From NCBI GenBank assembly GCA_964390645.1, contig CAYMLL010000418.1, positions 1-5,521 of the forward strand: a stretch of 5,521 nt of DNA, written 5' to 3'. The DNA is from CAYMLL01 sp964390645. GTDB taxonomy: Bacteria > Planctomycetota > UBA8108. Each line of letters opens with the position of its first letter. Positions within the stretch are counted from its first letter, which is position 1. Shown one piece after another: positions 1 to 5,521 of this stretch. The notes beneath the pieces are model-generated. The model saw only the letters and a program-made list of their open reading frames with translations, searched no databases and was not told the DNA's origin. The translations under genes were made by a program, and so were the position numbers.

Positions 1-426
1 CGTCTCGCCGAGCTCGACGTCGCCGAGGAGAGCACCGAGACGCGGAACGACCGTCGCGTCGCCGACGACCTGGAGTTCGCGGATCAGGAATCGCTTGACG
101 CCCGCCGACCGGCCCGCGTCGCCGAGCCGGGAGAGCAGCGCGTCGCAGAAGACCCTGCGCGCGGCCGCCTGCTTCTCGCCGCTGACCTGCAGCGCTACGA
201 GGTGGAGCGCGAGCCCCGGCCGGTAGCTCTCGCCGTCGCCGCCACCCTCGTCACGAATTCGCCCGACGAGGTCGAGCAGGCCCTCGCGACCGGCAGCGAG
301 GAGCGCTCGCGCCAGCTCCGCCGCCAGCCCGGCGGACGGCCCCTCCAGACGACTCTCGCGGCCGGGCCGGGTCGCGGCGGGAAGCCGGCTGAGGAGTGCG
401 TCGATATCGCTTCGTTCAGTCTTCAT
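1..426 (-). CDS. HEAT-repeat-like protein, N-terminal 142 residues (3' end outside window)
   Basis: The frame is open from an ATG at 426-424 to the left edge without a stop, so only the N-terminus is seen. The start is supported by a strong Shine-Dalgarno sequence, GGGAGG at 435-440, 8 nt upstream. There is no signal peptide; the protein begins MKTERSDIDALLSRLP and looks cytoplasmic. Residues about 30-60 and 70-142 are alternating amphipathic, Leu/Ala-rich helices. The segment VKRFLIRELQVVGDATVVPR (residues 110-129), followed by LGALLGDVEL, is a typical HEAT helix pair and resembles HEAT proteins that are frequent in planctomycetes. HEAT repeats are protein-interaction scaffolds, so no reaction can be assigned. 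It starts 22 bp after the stop of the oxidoreductase gene on the same strand, which suggests co-transcription and possibly translational coupling. The family call is from helix pattern and remembered family resemblance; partner and role are unknown. Confidence 0.8.
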   Translation of the reverse strand, partial: MKTERSDIDALLSRLPAATRPGRESRLEGPSAGLAAELARALLAAGREGLLDLVGRIRDEGGGDGESYRPGLALHLVALQVSGEKQAAARRVFCDALLSRLGDAGRSAGVKRFLIRELQVVGDATVVPRLGALLGDVELGET

Positions 427-448
427 CGATCGTTCCTCCCGTCGTCGA

Positions 449-1723
449 TCAGAGATGCCACGGCGCGCGCATCGGAACGTCGACGAGCCGGTTCGCCTCA
501 TCGTCACCGACGATCCTCTCCGTCACCGGGTCGAAGCGGATCCTGCGGCCCGTGCGAATCGCGATGTTCGCGAGGTGCATGATGGTCACCGTACGGTACG
601 CGGCCTCTGCGTTGCCACCGGCCTGCCGACGCGTGCGCACGGCGTCCCCGAAGCCGACGAGCGGCTCGGGGTCCGGCAACGCGTCGAGCTTCGCGCGAGC
701 GTCCGCGTCAAGCCGGGAGCTGTCGACCCGCTTGGGCTCGAGACGATCGTAGCGCCTCCCCCATTCGCCGCTCTCGAGCACGAGCGTCAGGCCGTTCGCG
801 TACCTCAGCTCGACCCAGCCCCAGACGCCGGTGACCTCCGGGTGTGCCGGCGGCGCGTGCGCGACGACCTCGACCGGCGCGGTGTCGTCCAGCCCGTACT
901 CCCACGTGACCGGATCGAGGTGGTGCTGGCCCATGTCACCGAGCCCACCGCCCTCGTAGTCCCAGTAGCCACGGTGCGAGCCGCCGTGTCGGTGGGGATG
1001 GAAGGGCCGCATCGGCGACGGTCCCTGGTAGAGGTCCCAGTCGAGGCGATCCGGAATCGAACGCGGCTCGACGTTGACGAGTCCGCTCCACTGCTTCGCC
1101 TTGAAGCCGCCGCGCAGGATGTGCACCGCGTCGGACTTCTCGAGCAGTCCGCTGGTGAGGATCTTTCGCGTACGGATCGCGTCCTTCCTCCTGTGCCTGC
1201 TGAAGCGCCCGTAGGTGCCGATCTGATAGACGCGGCCGTAGCGCCTCGCCGCGTCGGCGACCGCGCGCCCCTCGGCGATGAAGCGCGTCATCGGCTTCTC
1301 GCAGAGGACGTCCTTGCCGGACTCCATCGCCGCGATCGAGATCAGCGCGTGCCAGTGGGGCGGTGTGGCGATCGCGACGACGTCGATGTCCGGCCGCTCG
1401 ATGACGCGACGGAAGTCGGTGTAGGCCTCGCAGTCGGTAGCGCCCTGCTTGTGCGCGGTCTGCCGCGCCAGCTCGAGACGCCGCCGATCGACGTCGCAGA
1501 CGGCGAGCTTGACGACGTCAAGCCCGTGCTTGCGGTGAAGGTCGTCGAAGGTCCCCGGCCCTCGCCCGCCACACCCGATCAGCGCTGCCCCGAGCTTCTC
1601 GCTCGGCGGCACGCGCCCCGAACCGCCGAGCACGTGCGCGGGCACGATCGCCACCGACGACATCGCCGCCGCCGTGCTCTGCAGAAACCGCCTCCGGGTG
1701 ACCTCTGCCTTGCGTGCGGGCAT
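449..1723 (-). CDS. Tat-exported Gfo/Idh/MocA family oxidoreductase
   Basis: A 424-residue protein, normal length for exported members of this NAD(P)-dependent dehydrogenase family. Residues 9-15 (TRRRFLQ) form a twin-arginine motif, followed by a short hydrophobic stretch to about residue 30, so it is probably exported folded with its cofactor. The N-terminal Rossmann fold (about 44-165) has the dinucleotide loop GCGGRG (50-55), an acidic VCDVD segment after strand 2 (75-79), and the family lysine in CEKP (141-144). The C-terminal half has the substrate-domain motif GGGLGDMGQHHLD (258-270), in which H267 matches the usual catalytic histidine. It ends with the family-typical NAEAAYRTVTIMHLANIAIR block (371-390). 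Substrates in the family are mostly sugars, inositols and glycosides; the one used here cannot be told. The ATG at 1723-1721 is preceded by a strong purine-rich ribosome site (GGGAGGAGGAG, 1727-1737). The HEAT gene follows after 22 bp. The family call is firm; substrate and direction of reaction are not. Confidence 0.95.
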   Translation of the reverse strand: MPARKAEVTRRRFLQSTAAAMSSVAIVPAHVLGGSGRVPPSEKLGAALIGCGGRGPGTFDDLHRKHGLDVVKLAVCDVDRRRLELARQTAHKQGATDCEAYTDFRRVIERPDIDVVAIATPPHWHALISIAAMESGKDVLCEKPMTRFIAEGRAVADAARRYGRVYQIGTYGRFSRHRRKDAIRTRKILTSGLLEKSDAVHILRGGFKAKQWSGLVNVEPRSIPDRLDWDLYQGPSPMRPFHPHRHGGSHRGYWDYEGGGLGDMGQHHLDPVTWEYGLDDTAPVEVVAHAPPAHPEVTGVWGWVELRYANGLTLVLESGEWGRRYDRLEPKRVDSSRLDADARAKLDALPDPEPLVGFGDAVRTRRQAGGNAEAAYRTVTIMHLANIAIRTGRRIRFDPVTERIVGDDEANRLVDVPMRAPWHL

Positions 1724-1770
1724 CGCTCCTCCTCCCGGTCACGTGTGGTGTTGACTGAATCGCCGGCGTC

Positions 1771-1776
1771 ATTGTA
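1771..1776 (-). promoter_or_regulatory. Possible -10 element for the Gfo/Idh-HEAT operon
   Basis: On the minus strand the sequence reads TACAAT, five of six matches to the sigma-70 -10 consensus, in an otherwise GC-rich region. A start site about 7 nt downstream would give a leader of roughly 40 nt before the oxidoreductase ATG at 1723. No convincing -35 hexamer lies 16-18 bp upstream, where the bases are GC-rich, so this would need an activator or another sigma factor, or may be chance. Confidence 0.35.
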
Positions 1777-1820
1777 CGCCTCGGGGGAACAGCGGCGACA
1801 GAAATAGCGACGCGAACCCA

Positions 1821-1870
1821 CGCCAGAGATCGAGAGAACGCGAGGGACCGAGAGAACGAACGACAGAGGG
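1821..1870. repeat. Purine-rich stretch with a short imperfect repeat
   Basis: The plus strand is almost pure A and G with scattered C, and only one T in 50 bases. CGAGAGAACG occurs at 1831-1840 and 1849-1858, and a looser AACGACAGAG follows. On the minus strand, which is the direction of the surrounding genes, a transcript would be rich in C and U and poor in G and A. This is the composition favoured by Rho loading, so it could lie in the 3' region of the PIG-L transcript. That role is an inference; the composition and repeat are directly visible. Confidence 0.4.
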
Positions 1871-2049
1871 CAGCATCGGGCCGGTGCCCGGCGATCTCCT
1901 CCGAGAGTCGACGCCGCGGATCGGTGGCCGTGAATTCGGAGACGGTGAGGTCTCTTCCGGCTCGACGACGCCGCTGTCTGCTGACGGCATGGAGGCGCCG
2001 GTCGTCCCGGGGCGGCTACTGCAAGCGTGACGGTGGGCCACTCACGCCC

Positions 2050-4716
2050 TCACTCCGGCGGCGGACTCCGACCCAGGCTGAGGAGGTTGGCGAAGATGCG
2101 GTACGCTCCCGGCACGCCGGCCGGCAGCTGGCGGAAGAACCCGAGGCCGGTGTAGACCCACATCCCCTTGCCATGGCGCGCGACCACGAGCGCTCCGCGC
2201 TTCGCTCCGCGGTTGTACGGGAAGCTGTCCGCGAGCTCGATCAGCGACTCGTAACGGCTGTCCCACTCGCCGAGGAAGTAGAGTCCTCGCTCCTGCACCC
2301 AGCCGGCCCAGTCGCTCCGGCTGATCTCGTTCGGCCAGTGAAACGCCTGGTGCCGCGGCAACAGCGGCGTGATCGGCGCCCTCTCGTCGGTGACCCGATC
2401 GTGCGGACGGTGGATCCTCGTCGGGTAGGGCCCGAACTGCGCCGCGTTGAACTCGTACTTGTTGTACTGGACGAGCATCAGGCAGCCCTCCGCGACCCGA
2501 TCCAGAAGGCGCCGGTTGCCCGAGATGAGGTCCCGGCGGTCCTTGTACGCACGGACACCGGTGACGATGACGTCGAGGCGCGAAAGGTCGCCCGTCGCCA
2601 GGTCGGCCGCGTCGAGCATCTCGACCCTGGCGCCGAGGGACTCGATCGCCGCGGGAACCTCGTCGCCGACACCCATCACGTAGCCAACGGTGAGACCCTC
2701 CGGCAGCTTGACGTCGAAGGCCTGAACGGTCGCGGTGGCGGCTCGATGGAGGTGCCGCGTCTCGATGTGGTGGTAGGCGATCGTGCGGTAGCCGCGGTCG
2801 AACCGGCGTCCTTCGAACTCGACAAGGGCACGCAGGCTGGTGTCGCCCGCGACGAGGCCCGCGGGCGGCGTGACGACGAAGCGCACCGTCGCCGACTCGT
2901 TCTCGCGCGAGAAGCCGAGAGACCGCGACGACGGCCGGCAGCTCCAGCTCGGCGGCATCTCGAGACGAACGACCGCGCTGGTCGGCCGCGGCAGCTTGCT
3001 CTCGACGCTGACGAAGACCTCGCGTGAGCGGTCGCTCGCGCCGAGCGGCAAGATCACGCGCTCCGGCTCGATGCGGACGTTGAGCTCCGGAACGACCTTG
3101 GGTGCCATCGACCGGGGCTTCCCCGCCACGGGGTCGTACCAGCGGTGGACCACGGGACGCTCGAGTGTCGCGGTGACCCCCGATGAGCGGTAGACGACCC
3201 TCGCGACCAGATGAGGTGGGGGAAACGGCAGTATGGACCGTGCGTCCGGGACACTCGTCGCATGCCGGTAGTGGGTCCGTGTGGGTCGGTGCCAGTGGGG
3301 TCCGGTCGGCGCGGCGTCCGTGGCCACGGTGACCCGAAAGCGAAAGCGGGCGAGCTCGTTCGCTCGCGTCAGACGAGCACCCTCGTCGAACGACTCGTCG
3401 AACGGCACGACCTTCCAGCCTGCAGGCGCGTCGATCGCCACGGACTCGACGGTGACCGAGTCAGCGGCGTGACGCAACTCGACCTCGCAGAGGAGCGTCT
3501 CGCCGGCGACGACCATGCCGTCGACCGCGCGCCCGTCCTCACCACGAACGACTCGAGCGTCACAGGCGAAGAAGTGTGCGCGCTCGGCGACGAGCCGCCA
3601 GTCCACCTCCTCGCTCGCGAGCAGGAAGTCGACCTCCCGGGTGACGCTCGGATCGAGCCGGGCGCGGCGAAACGCCGCTCGCAGCGCCCGGATCCGATCG
3701 AGCCCCTCGAGCGCGGCGATGCGCAGACCCGCCCGATCGCCGCGCGACAACGCCGCGTCGACAGACTCGGAGGCGCTCTGGAGCTGATCGAGGCCTCGAG
3801 ACATGGACACCGGTGCGCCGCCGCCCACAAGCTCGACGCGGCGACGCAGCGGCGAGGCGACTCCGTCCCTCCACCCCGTGAGCTTCTCCCCGTCGCTCGG
3901 GATCAGAACGACCCGGCCTGGACGGAGCGATGGCAACGCGTTCATGCCCTGGCAGCGATGGCTGGTGCGCGCCATCGCTCCGTGCTCCGCGTACGACATG
4001 CCGAGGAGCGTGTCGACCTCGCCGACGGGGACCTCGATCGCGCCCGGCGGCGTGTTCATCCCGCGACGGACGAACGGCGCGTGAAAGAGGCGCGTCGCCC
4101 GCCACGGCCGCAGTCCCTCGGCAATCTGTCCGGCGAAGCGGCCGGGGTCCGCCGCGACGCGACGCGCCTCCATCGCCAGACGCGCGGACGCCTGATGGTG
4201 CTGCCCGCCGCCTTCACCAGTCGGCATCATCGTGACGATGACATCCGGCCGGAAAGTTCGTATGACGCGCACGATGTCACCGAGCGTCTCCTCCTTCCCC
4301 CATTTCTGGAGGGTCTCCTCGACGCTGAAGCTGTATCCGAACTCGTAGGCGCGCGAGAAGAACTGCTCGGCATCGTCGTGGCGGTGGACGCCGAGCATCT
4401 CCTCGGTGCGCAGCACGCCGATCGCCACGCCGAGTTCGGGGCCGATCTCGTTCTGCCCGCCCTCTCCCCGGGTCAGGGTGAGAAGCCCGGTGCGCATGCC
4501 GAGCCCCAGACGCGCCTTTGCGAGGAGTGCGTTGTTCTCGTCGTCCGGGTGCGCGGTGATATAGAGGACCGAGCCGAGCTCGTCGAGGCGGCGAATCGCC
4601 AGAGCCAGCCCGACGGCGCCGCGATCCTGGGCCATCGGTTCGTGCTGGGCTCGGAGACCCGGGACGAGAATCGAGCCGAGGCTCGAACAGAGAAGTACGG
4701 GGAGAAACGGTCGCAT
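2050..4716 (-). CDS. Exported PIG-L family deacetylase with C-terminal GATase1-like domain
   Basis: An 888-residue protein. Residues 1-24 (MRPFLPVLL...GLRAQ) form a Sec-type signal peptide, so it acts outside the cytoplasm. The PIG-L (LmbE-like) zinc de-N-acetylase domain spans about 48-250. AHPDDE is at 55-60, where H56 and D59 should bind zinc and D58 serve as base. GQHHQAS at 171-177 supplies the third zinc ligand, H173 or H174. A helical linker (about 305-380) and beta-rich segments (about 385-665, probably NEW3-like or Ig-like) follow. A Rossmann-like, glutamine-amidotransferase/ThuA-like domain covers about 672-884, with the family motifs VGYVMGVGDEVP, WVQERGLYFLGEWD and FFRQLPAGVPGAYRIFANLL. 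Most PIG-L enzymes have only 200-300 residues; this long form recurs in Bacteroidota, Acidobacteriota and Planctomycetota. The substrate is presumably an N-acetylated sugar but is unproven. The frame stays open upstream to 5034, but I chose the ATG at 4716 because the signal peptide begins there and the extension would run antisense through the NIPSNAP gene. The ribosome site is weak. Confidence 0.93.
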   Translation of the reverse strand: MRPFLPVLLCSSLGSILVPGLRAQHEPMAQDRGAVGLALAIRRLDELGSVLYITAHPDDENNALLAKARLGLGMRTGLLTLTRGEGGQNEIGPELGVAIGVLRTEEMLGVHRHDDAEQFFSRAYEFGYSFSVEETLQKWGKEETLGDIVRVIRTFRPDVIVTMMPTGEGGGQHHQASARLAMEARRVAADPGRFAGQIAEGLRPWRATRLFHAPFVRRGMNTPPGAIEVPVGEVDTLLGMSYAEHGAMARTSHRCQGMNALPSLRPGRVVLIPSDGEKLTGWRDGVASPLRRRVELVGGGAPVSMSRGLDQLQSASESVDAALSRGDRAGLRIAALEGLDRIRALRAAFRRARLDPSVTREVDFLLASEEVDWRLVAERAHFFACDARVVRGEDGRAVDGMVVAGETLLCEVELRHAADSVTVESVAIDAPAGWKVVPFDESFDEGARLTRANELARFRFRVTVATDAAPTGPHWHRPTRTHYRHATSVPDARSILPFPPPHLVARVVYRSSGVTATLERPVVHRWYDPVAGKPRSMAPKVVPELNVRIEPERVILPLGASDRSREVFVSVESKLPRPTSAVVRLEMPPSWSCRPSSRSLGFSRENESATVRFVVTPPAGLVAGDTSLRALVEFEGRRFDRGYRTIAYHHIETRHLHRAATATVQAFDVKLPEGLTVGYVMGVGDEVPAAIESLGARVEMLDAADLATGDLSRLDVIVTGVRAYKDRRDLISGNRRLLDRVAEGCLMLVQYNKYEFNAAQFGPYPTRIHRPHDRVTDERAPITPLLPRHQAFHWPNEISRSDWAGWVQERGLYFLGEWDSRYESLIELADSFPYNRGAKRGALVVARHGKGMWVYTGLGFFRQLPAGVPGAYRIFANLLSLGRSPPPE

Positions 4717-4759
4717 CGTTGGTGCTTGTTCCGGAGTGCTGCTGTCGTTTGTAATACAG

Positions 4760-4767
4760 TGTCGACA
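4760..4767. promoter_or_regulatory. Perfect 8-bp palindrome, possible operator
   Basis: TGTCGACA is its own reverse complement. It covers the proposed plus-strand -35 box and sits inside the proposed minus-strand promoter. A dimeric regulator bound here could control both divergent genes. Eight bases is short for an operator and no regulator gene is in view, so this is only a candidate. Confidence 0.3.
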
Positions 4768-4805
4768 GCTCGTCGATCTTCTTCCATACAGGTTCAACGA
4801 ACACC

Positions 4806-4810
4806 GGAGA
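4806..4810 (+). promoter_or_regulatory. Ribosome binding site of the NIPSNAP gene
   Basis: GGAGA lies 5 nt before the ATG at 4816. It decides the start: the same frame is open upstream to 3211, but only this ATG has a Shine-Dalgarno sequence, is followed by a signal sequence, and avoids running antisense through the PIG-L gene. Confidence 0.75.
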
Positions 4811-4815
4811 ATTCC

Positions 4816-5256
4816 ATGCAGAAGCGCATCGCTCTTCTCTCGCTCTTTTCCGTCGTCCTCTCGGGCGCTCTTGTCTGGCTCTGGAGCTCCCCGACGACCC
4901 CCTCTGCCGACGGCGCTGCCGGAGAGCTCAAGGCGCGCCTCTTCGAGATGCGAACGTACACGACCGCACCCGGACGGCTCGATGTCCTCAACAAGCGTTT
5001 CCGCGAGCACACGAACTACCTCTTCGTCAAGCACGGCATGACGCTGGTCGGCTACTGGGAGCCGAAGGACAAGCCGAACACGCTGATCTACATCCTGGCG
5101 TACACGGACAAGGCGTCACGCGACGCGTCGTGGAAGGGGTTCATGGGCGATCCGGCGTGGCAAAAAGCCTGGGCGGACTCGAAGAAGGACGGGCCGGTCG
5201 TCACCAAGGTCGTGAGCGTCTACCTCGACCCGACGGACTACTCGCCGATGCGCTGA
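4816..5256 (+). CDS. Secreted or membrane-anchored NIPSNAP family protein
   Basis: A 146-residue protein. Residues 1-24 (MQKRIALLSLFSVVLSGALV...) are a basic start followed by a hydrophobic segment, so it is a signal peptide or an N-terminal anchor. No lipobox cysteine is present. Residues about 41-145 form one NIPSNAP domain, a dimeric ferredoxin-like alpha/beta barrel fold. Recognisable blocks are FEMRTYTTAPGRLDVLNKRF (43-62), HTNYLFVKHGMTLVGYW (65-81), and a C-terminal part with SWKGFMGDPAWQKAW (95-109) and VTKVVSVYLDPTDYSP (129-144). This matches the short exported NIPSNAP proteins common in planctomycetes. The biochemical role of bacterial NIPSNAP proteins is not established, so no reaction is assigned. 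It is transcribed divergently from the PIG-L gene across 99 bp, and the hairpin-repeat array begins 33 bp after its stop. Family call is firm; function is unknown. Confidence 0.94.
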   Translation: MQKRIALLSLFSVVLSGALVWLWSSPTTPSADGAAGELKARLFEMRTYTTAPGRLDVLNKRFREHTNYLFVKHGMTLVGYWEPKDKPNTLIYILAYTDKASRDASWKGFMGDPAWQKAWADSKKDGPVVTKVVSVYLDPTDYSPMR

Positions 5257-5288
5257 CGGTCCTTGCGCGGCGCGGAGCCCGGCAAATC

Positions 5289-5492
5289 GGGATGCCGTCC
5301 CAGGGATGAGCAGAGGGATGCGGTCCAGAGGGCTGCGGTCCCAGGTTAAGGATGAGAGAGGGATGAGCGGTCCCAGGGATGCAGTCCCCAATTAAGGATG
5401 CGGTCCCAAGGATGCGGTCCCAGGTTCGTGCAGGGATTCCGATTCCAGGGATTCGGTCCCAGGTTCAGGGATGGGATGCGGTCCCAGGTTCC
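5289..5492. repeat. Array of about ten degenerate hairpin-forming repeats
   Basis: The unit is close to GGGATGCGGTCCCAGG, often followed by TTAA or TTC. Copies are visible at 5289-5304, 5315-5328, 5330-5345, 5360-5377, 5376-5390, 5395-5411, 5409-5426, 5433-5449, 5448-5466 and 5474-5492. Copies differ by single substitutions (GCC, CTG, GCA), a 2-base insertion (5360-5377), a 1-base deletion (5315-5328) and a TT variant (5433-5466). Additional half units GGGATGAG and GGATGAGA lie between. Most units contain GGGA and TCCC arms around a 5-base loop, so each can fold into a small hairpin on either strand. Some copies share their AGG/GGG ends; others are separated by short irregular gaps. No coding potential is seen. 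It begins 33 bp after the NIPSNAP stop, so transcripts of that gene probably end in or run through it. Confidence 0.85.
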
Positions 5493-5521
5493 TGATCTGA
5501 GCTGAGCAAGCCGATCGTCCG

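Larger units (their letters stand above)
1724..2049. other. Non-coding gap between the PIG-L and Gfo/Idh genes
   Basis: This 326-bp stretch lies downstream of the PIG-L stop and upstream of the oxidoreductase start. A minus-strand open frame at 1769-2041 has no recognisable domain, a Ser/Arg/Pro-rich composition and no clear ribosome site, so I treat it as non-coding. Visible contents are a possible -10 element (1771-1776, minus), a purine-rich stretch at about 1821-1870 with two copies of CGAGAGAACG (1831-1840 and 1849-1858), a small inverted repeat GAGAC/GTCTC at 1939-1954, and another, CGTGA/TCACG, at 2026-2046 just after the PIG-L stop. Neither inverted repeat is followed by a T-run. Confidence 0.7.
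4717..4815. promoter_or_regulatory. Divergent promoter region between the PIG-L and NIPSNAP genes
   Basis: This 99-bp gap is noticeably richer in A and T than its surroundings. The best plus-strand promoter is TCGACA (4762-4767, five of six to the -35 consensus), a 17-bp spacer and CATACA (4785-4790, three of six). It would start transcription about 20 nt before the NIPSNAP ATG. The best minus-strand promoter is TCGACG (4771-4776, four of six), a 17-bp spacer and TACAAA (4748-4753, four of six), about 25 nt before the PIG-L ATG. The two would overlap back to back, so RNA polymerase binding could be mutually exclusive. The exact boxes are inference; the divergent arrangement is certain if the chosen starts are right. 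Confidence 0.6.

Noticed and set aside
1751..1779. Plus-strand promoter beginning TTGACT
   Set aside because: The -35-like box is good, but no -10 box lies 16-18 bp downstream and no plus-strand gene follows.
455..1807. 450-codon open frame on the plus strand, opposite the Gfo/Idh gene
   Set aside because: Its product is rich in Arg, Val and Asp with no recognisable domain, while the opposite strand encodes a textbook Gfo/Idh protein. Long antisense frames are expected at this GC content.
2026..2046. Intrinsic terminator after the PIG-L stop
   Set aside because: CGTGA/TCACG gives only a 5-bp outer stem with an imperfect interior, and no T-run follows on the minus strand.
1924..3027. 367-codon open frame on the plus strand, opposite the PIG-L gene
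   Set aside because: Arg-rich, low-complexity product with no domain or clear ribosome site; it is antisense to conserved C-terminal motifs of the PIG-L protein.
3211..4815. Upstream extension of the NIPSNAP frame to a 681-residue protein
   Set aside because: The added part is antisense to the PIG-L gene and lacks any domain. The ATG at 4816 has a ribosome site and is followed by a signal sequence.
4717..5034. 106-residue N-terminal extension of the PIG-L protein
   Set aside because: It would run antisense through the NIPSNAP gene and place the signal peptide inside the protein; the composition is charged and unlike the family.
5278..5291. Intrinsic terminator after the NIPSNAP stop
   Set aside because: CCCG/CGGG is a 4-bp stem with no T-tract; the repeat hairpins that follow also lack T-tracts.
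5116..5391. 91-codon minus-strand open frame across the NIPSNAP 3' end and the repeat array
   Set aside because: Antisense to the conserved NIPSNAP C-terminus, with a start inside the repeats; no domain is visible.
5289..5492. CRISPR array
   Set aside because: Units are only about 16 bp, degenerate, sometimes sharing ends, and without spacers of uniform length. No cas gene is in view.

Overview
The window is strongly GC-rich bacterial chromosomal DNA with four protein-coding genes, three on the minus strand and one on the plus strand. Every family present is typical of Planctomycetota and neighbouring environmental lineages: a Tat-exported Gfo/Idh/MocA oxidoreductase, a HEAT-repeat protein, a large exported PIG-L deacetylase with a C-terminal glutamine-amidotransferase-like domain, and a secreted NIPSNAP protein. 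I infer a planctomycete or a similar soil or aquatic, polysaccharide-using bacterium. Acidobacteriota, Verrucomicrobiota, Gemmatimonadota or Myxococcota cannot be excluded from the sequence alone.

Layout from left to right. Positions 1-426 (minus) hold the N-terminal 142 residues of a HEAT-repeat-type protein whose remainder lies off the left edge. Positions 449-1723 (minus) encode a 424-residue Gfo/Idh/MocA oxidoreductase with a twin-arginine signal, 22 bp upstream of the HEAT gene, so the two probably form an operon. Positions 1724-2049 are a 326-bp non-coding gap with a purine-rich stretch and a possible -10 element for the oxidoreductase operon. Positions 2050-4716 (minus) encode an 888-residue exported PIG-L family protein. 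Positions 4717-4815 are a 99-bp divergent promoter region with plausible overlapping promoters and a perfect 8-bp palindrome. Positions 4816-5256 (plus) encode a 146-residue secreted NIPSNAP protein. Positions 5257-5521 are non-coding and carry about ten degenerate copies of a short hairpin-forming repeat.

Three of the four proteins carry export signals. The PIG-L and Gfo/Idh families commonly act on N-acetylated sugars and on sugars or sugar derivatives, so a role in periplasmic or outer-compartment carbohydrate turnover is a reasonable inference, but no substrate is readable from the sequence. The PIG-L and NIPSNAP genes share an intergenic control region and may be co-regulated.

Nothing here forms a clearly new multi-gene system. 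The most unusual element is the hairpin-repeat array after the NIPSNAP gene. The most interesting protein is the multidomain PIG-L enzyme. Many long open frames lie antisense to these genes; they are by-products of high GC content and are not annotated.
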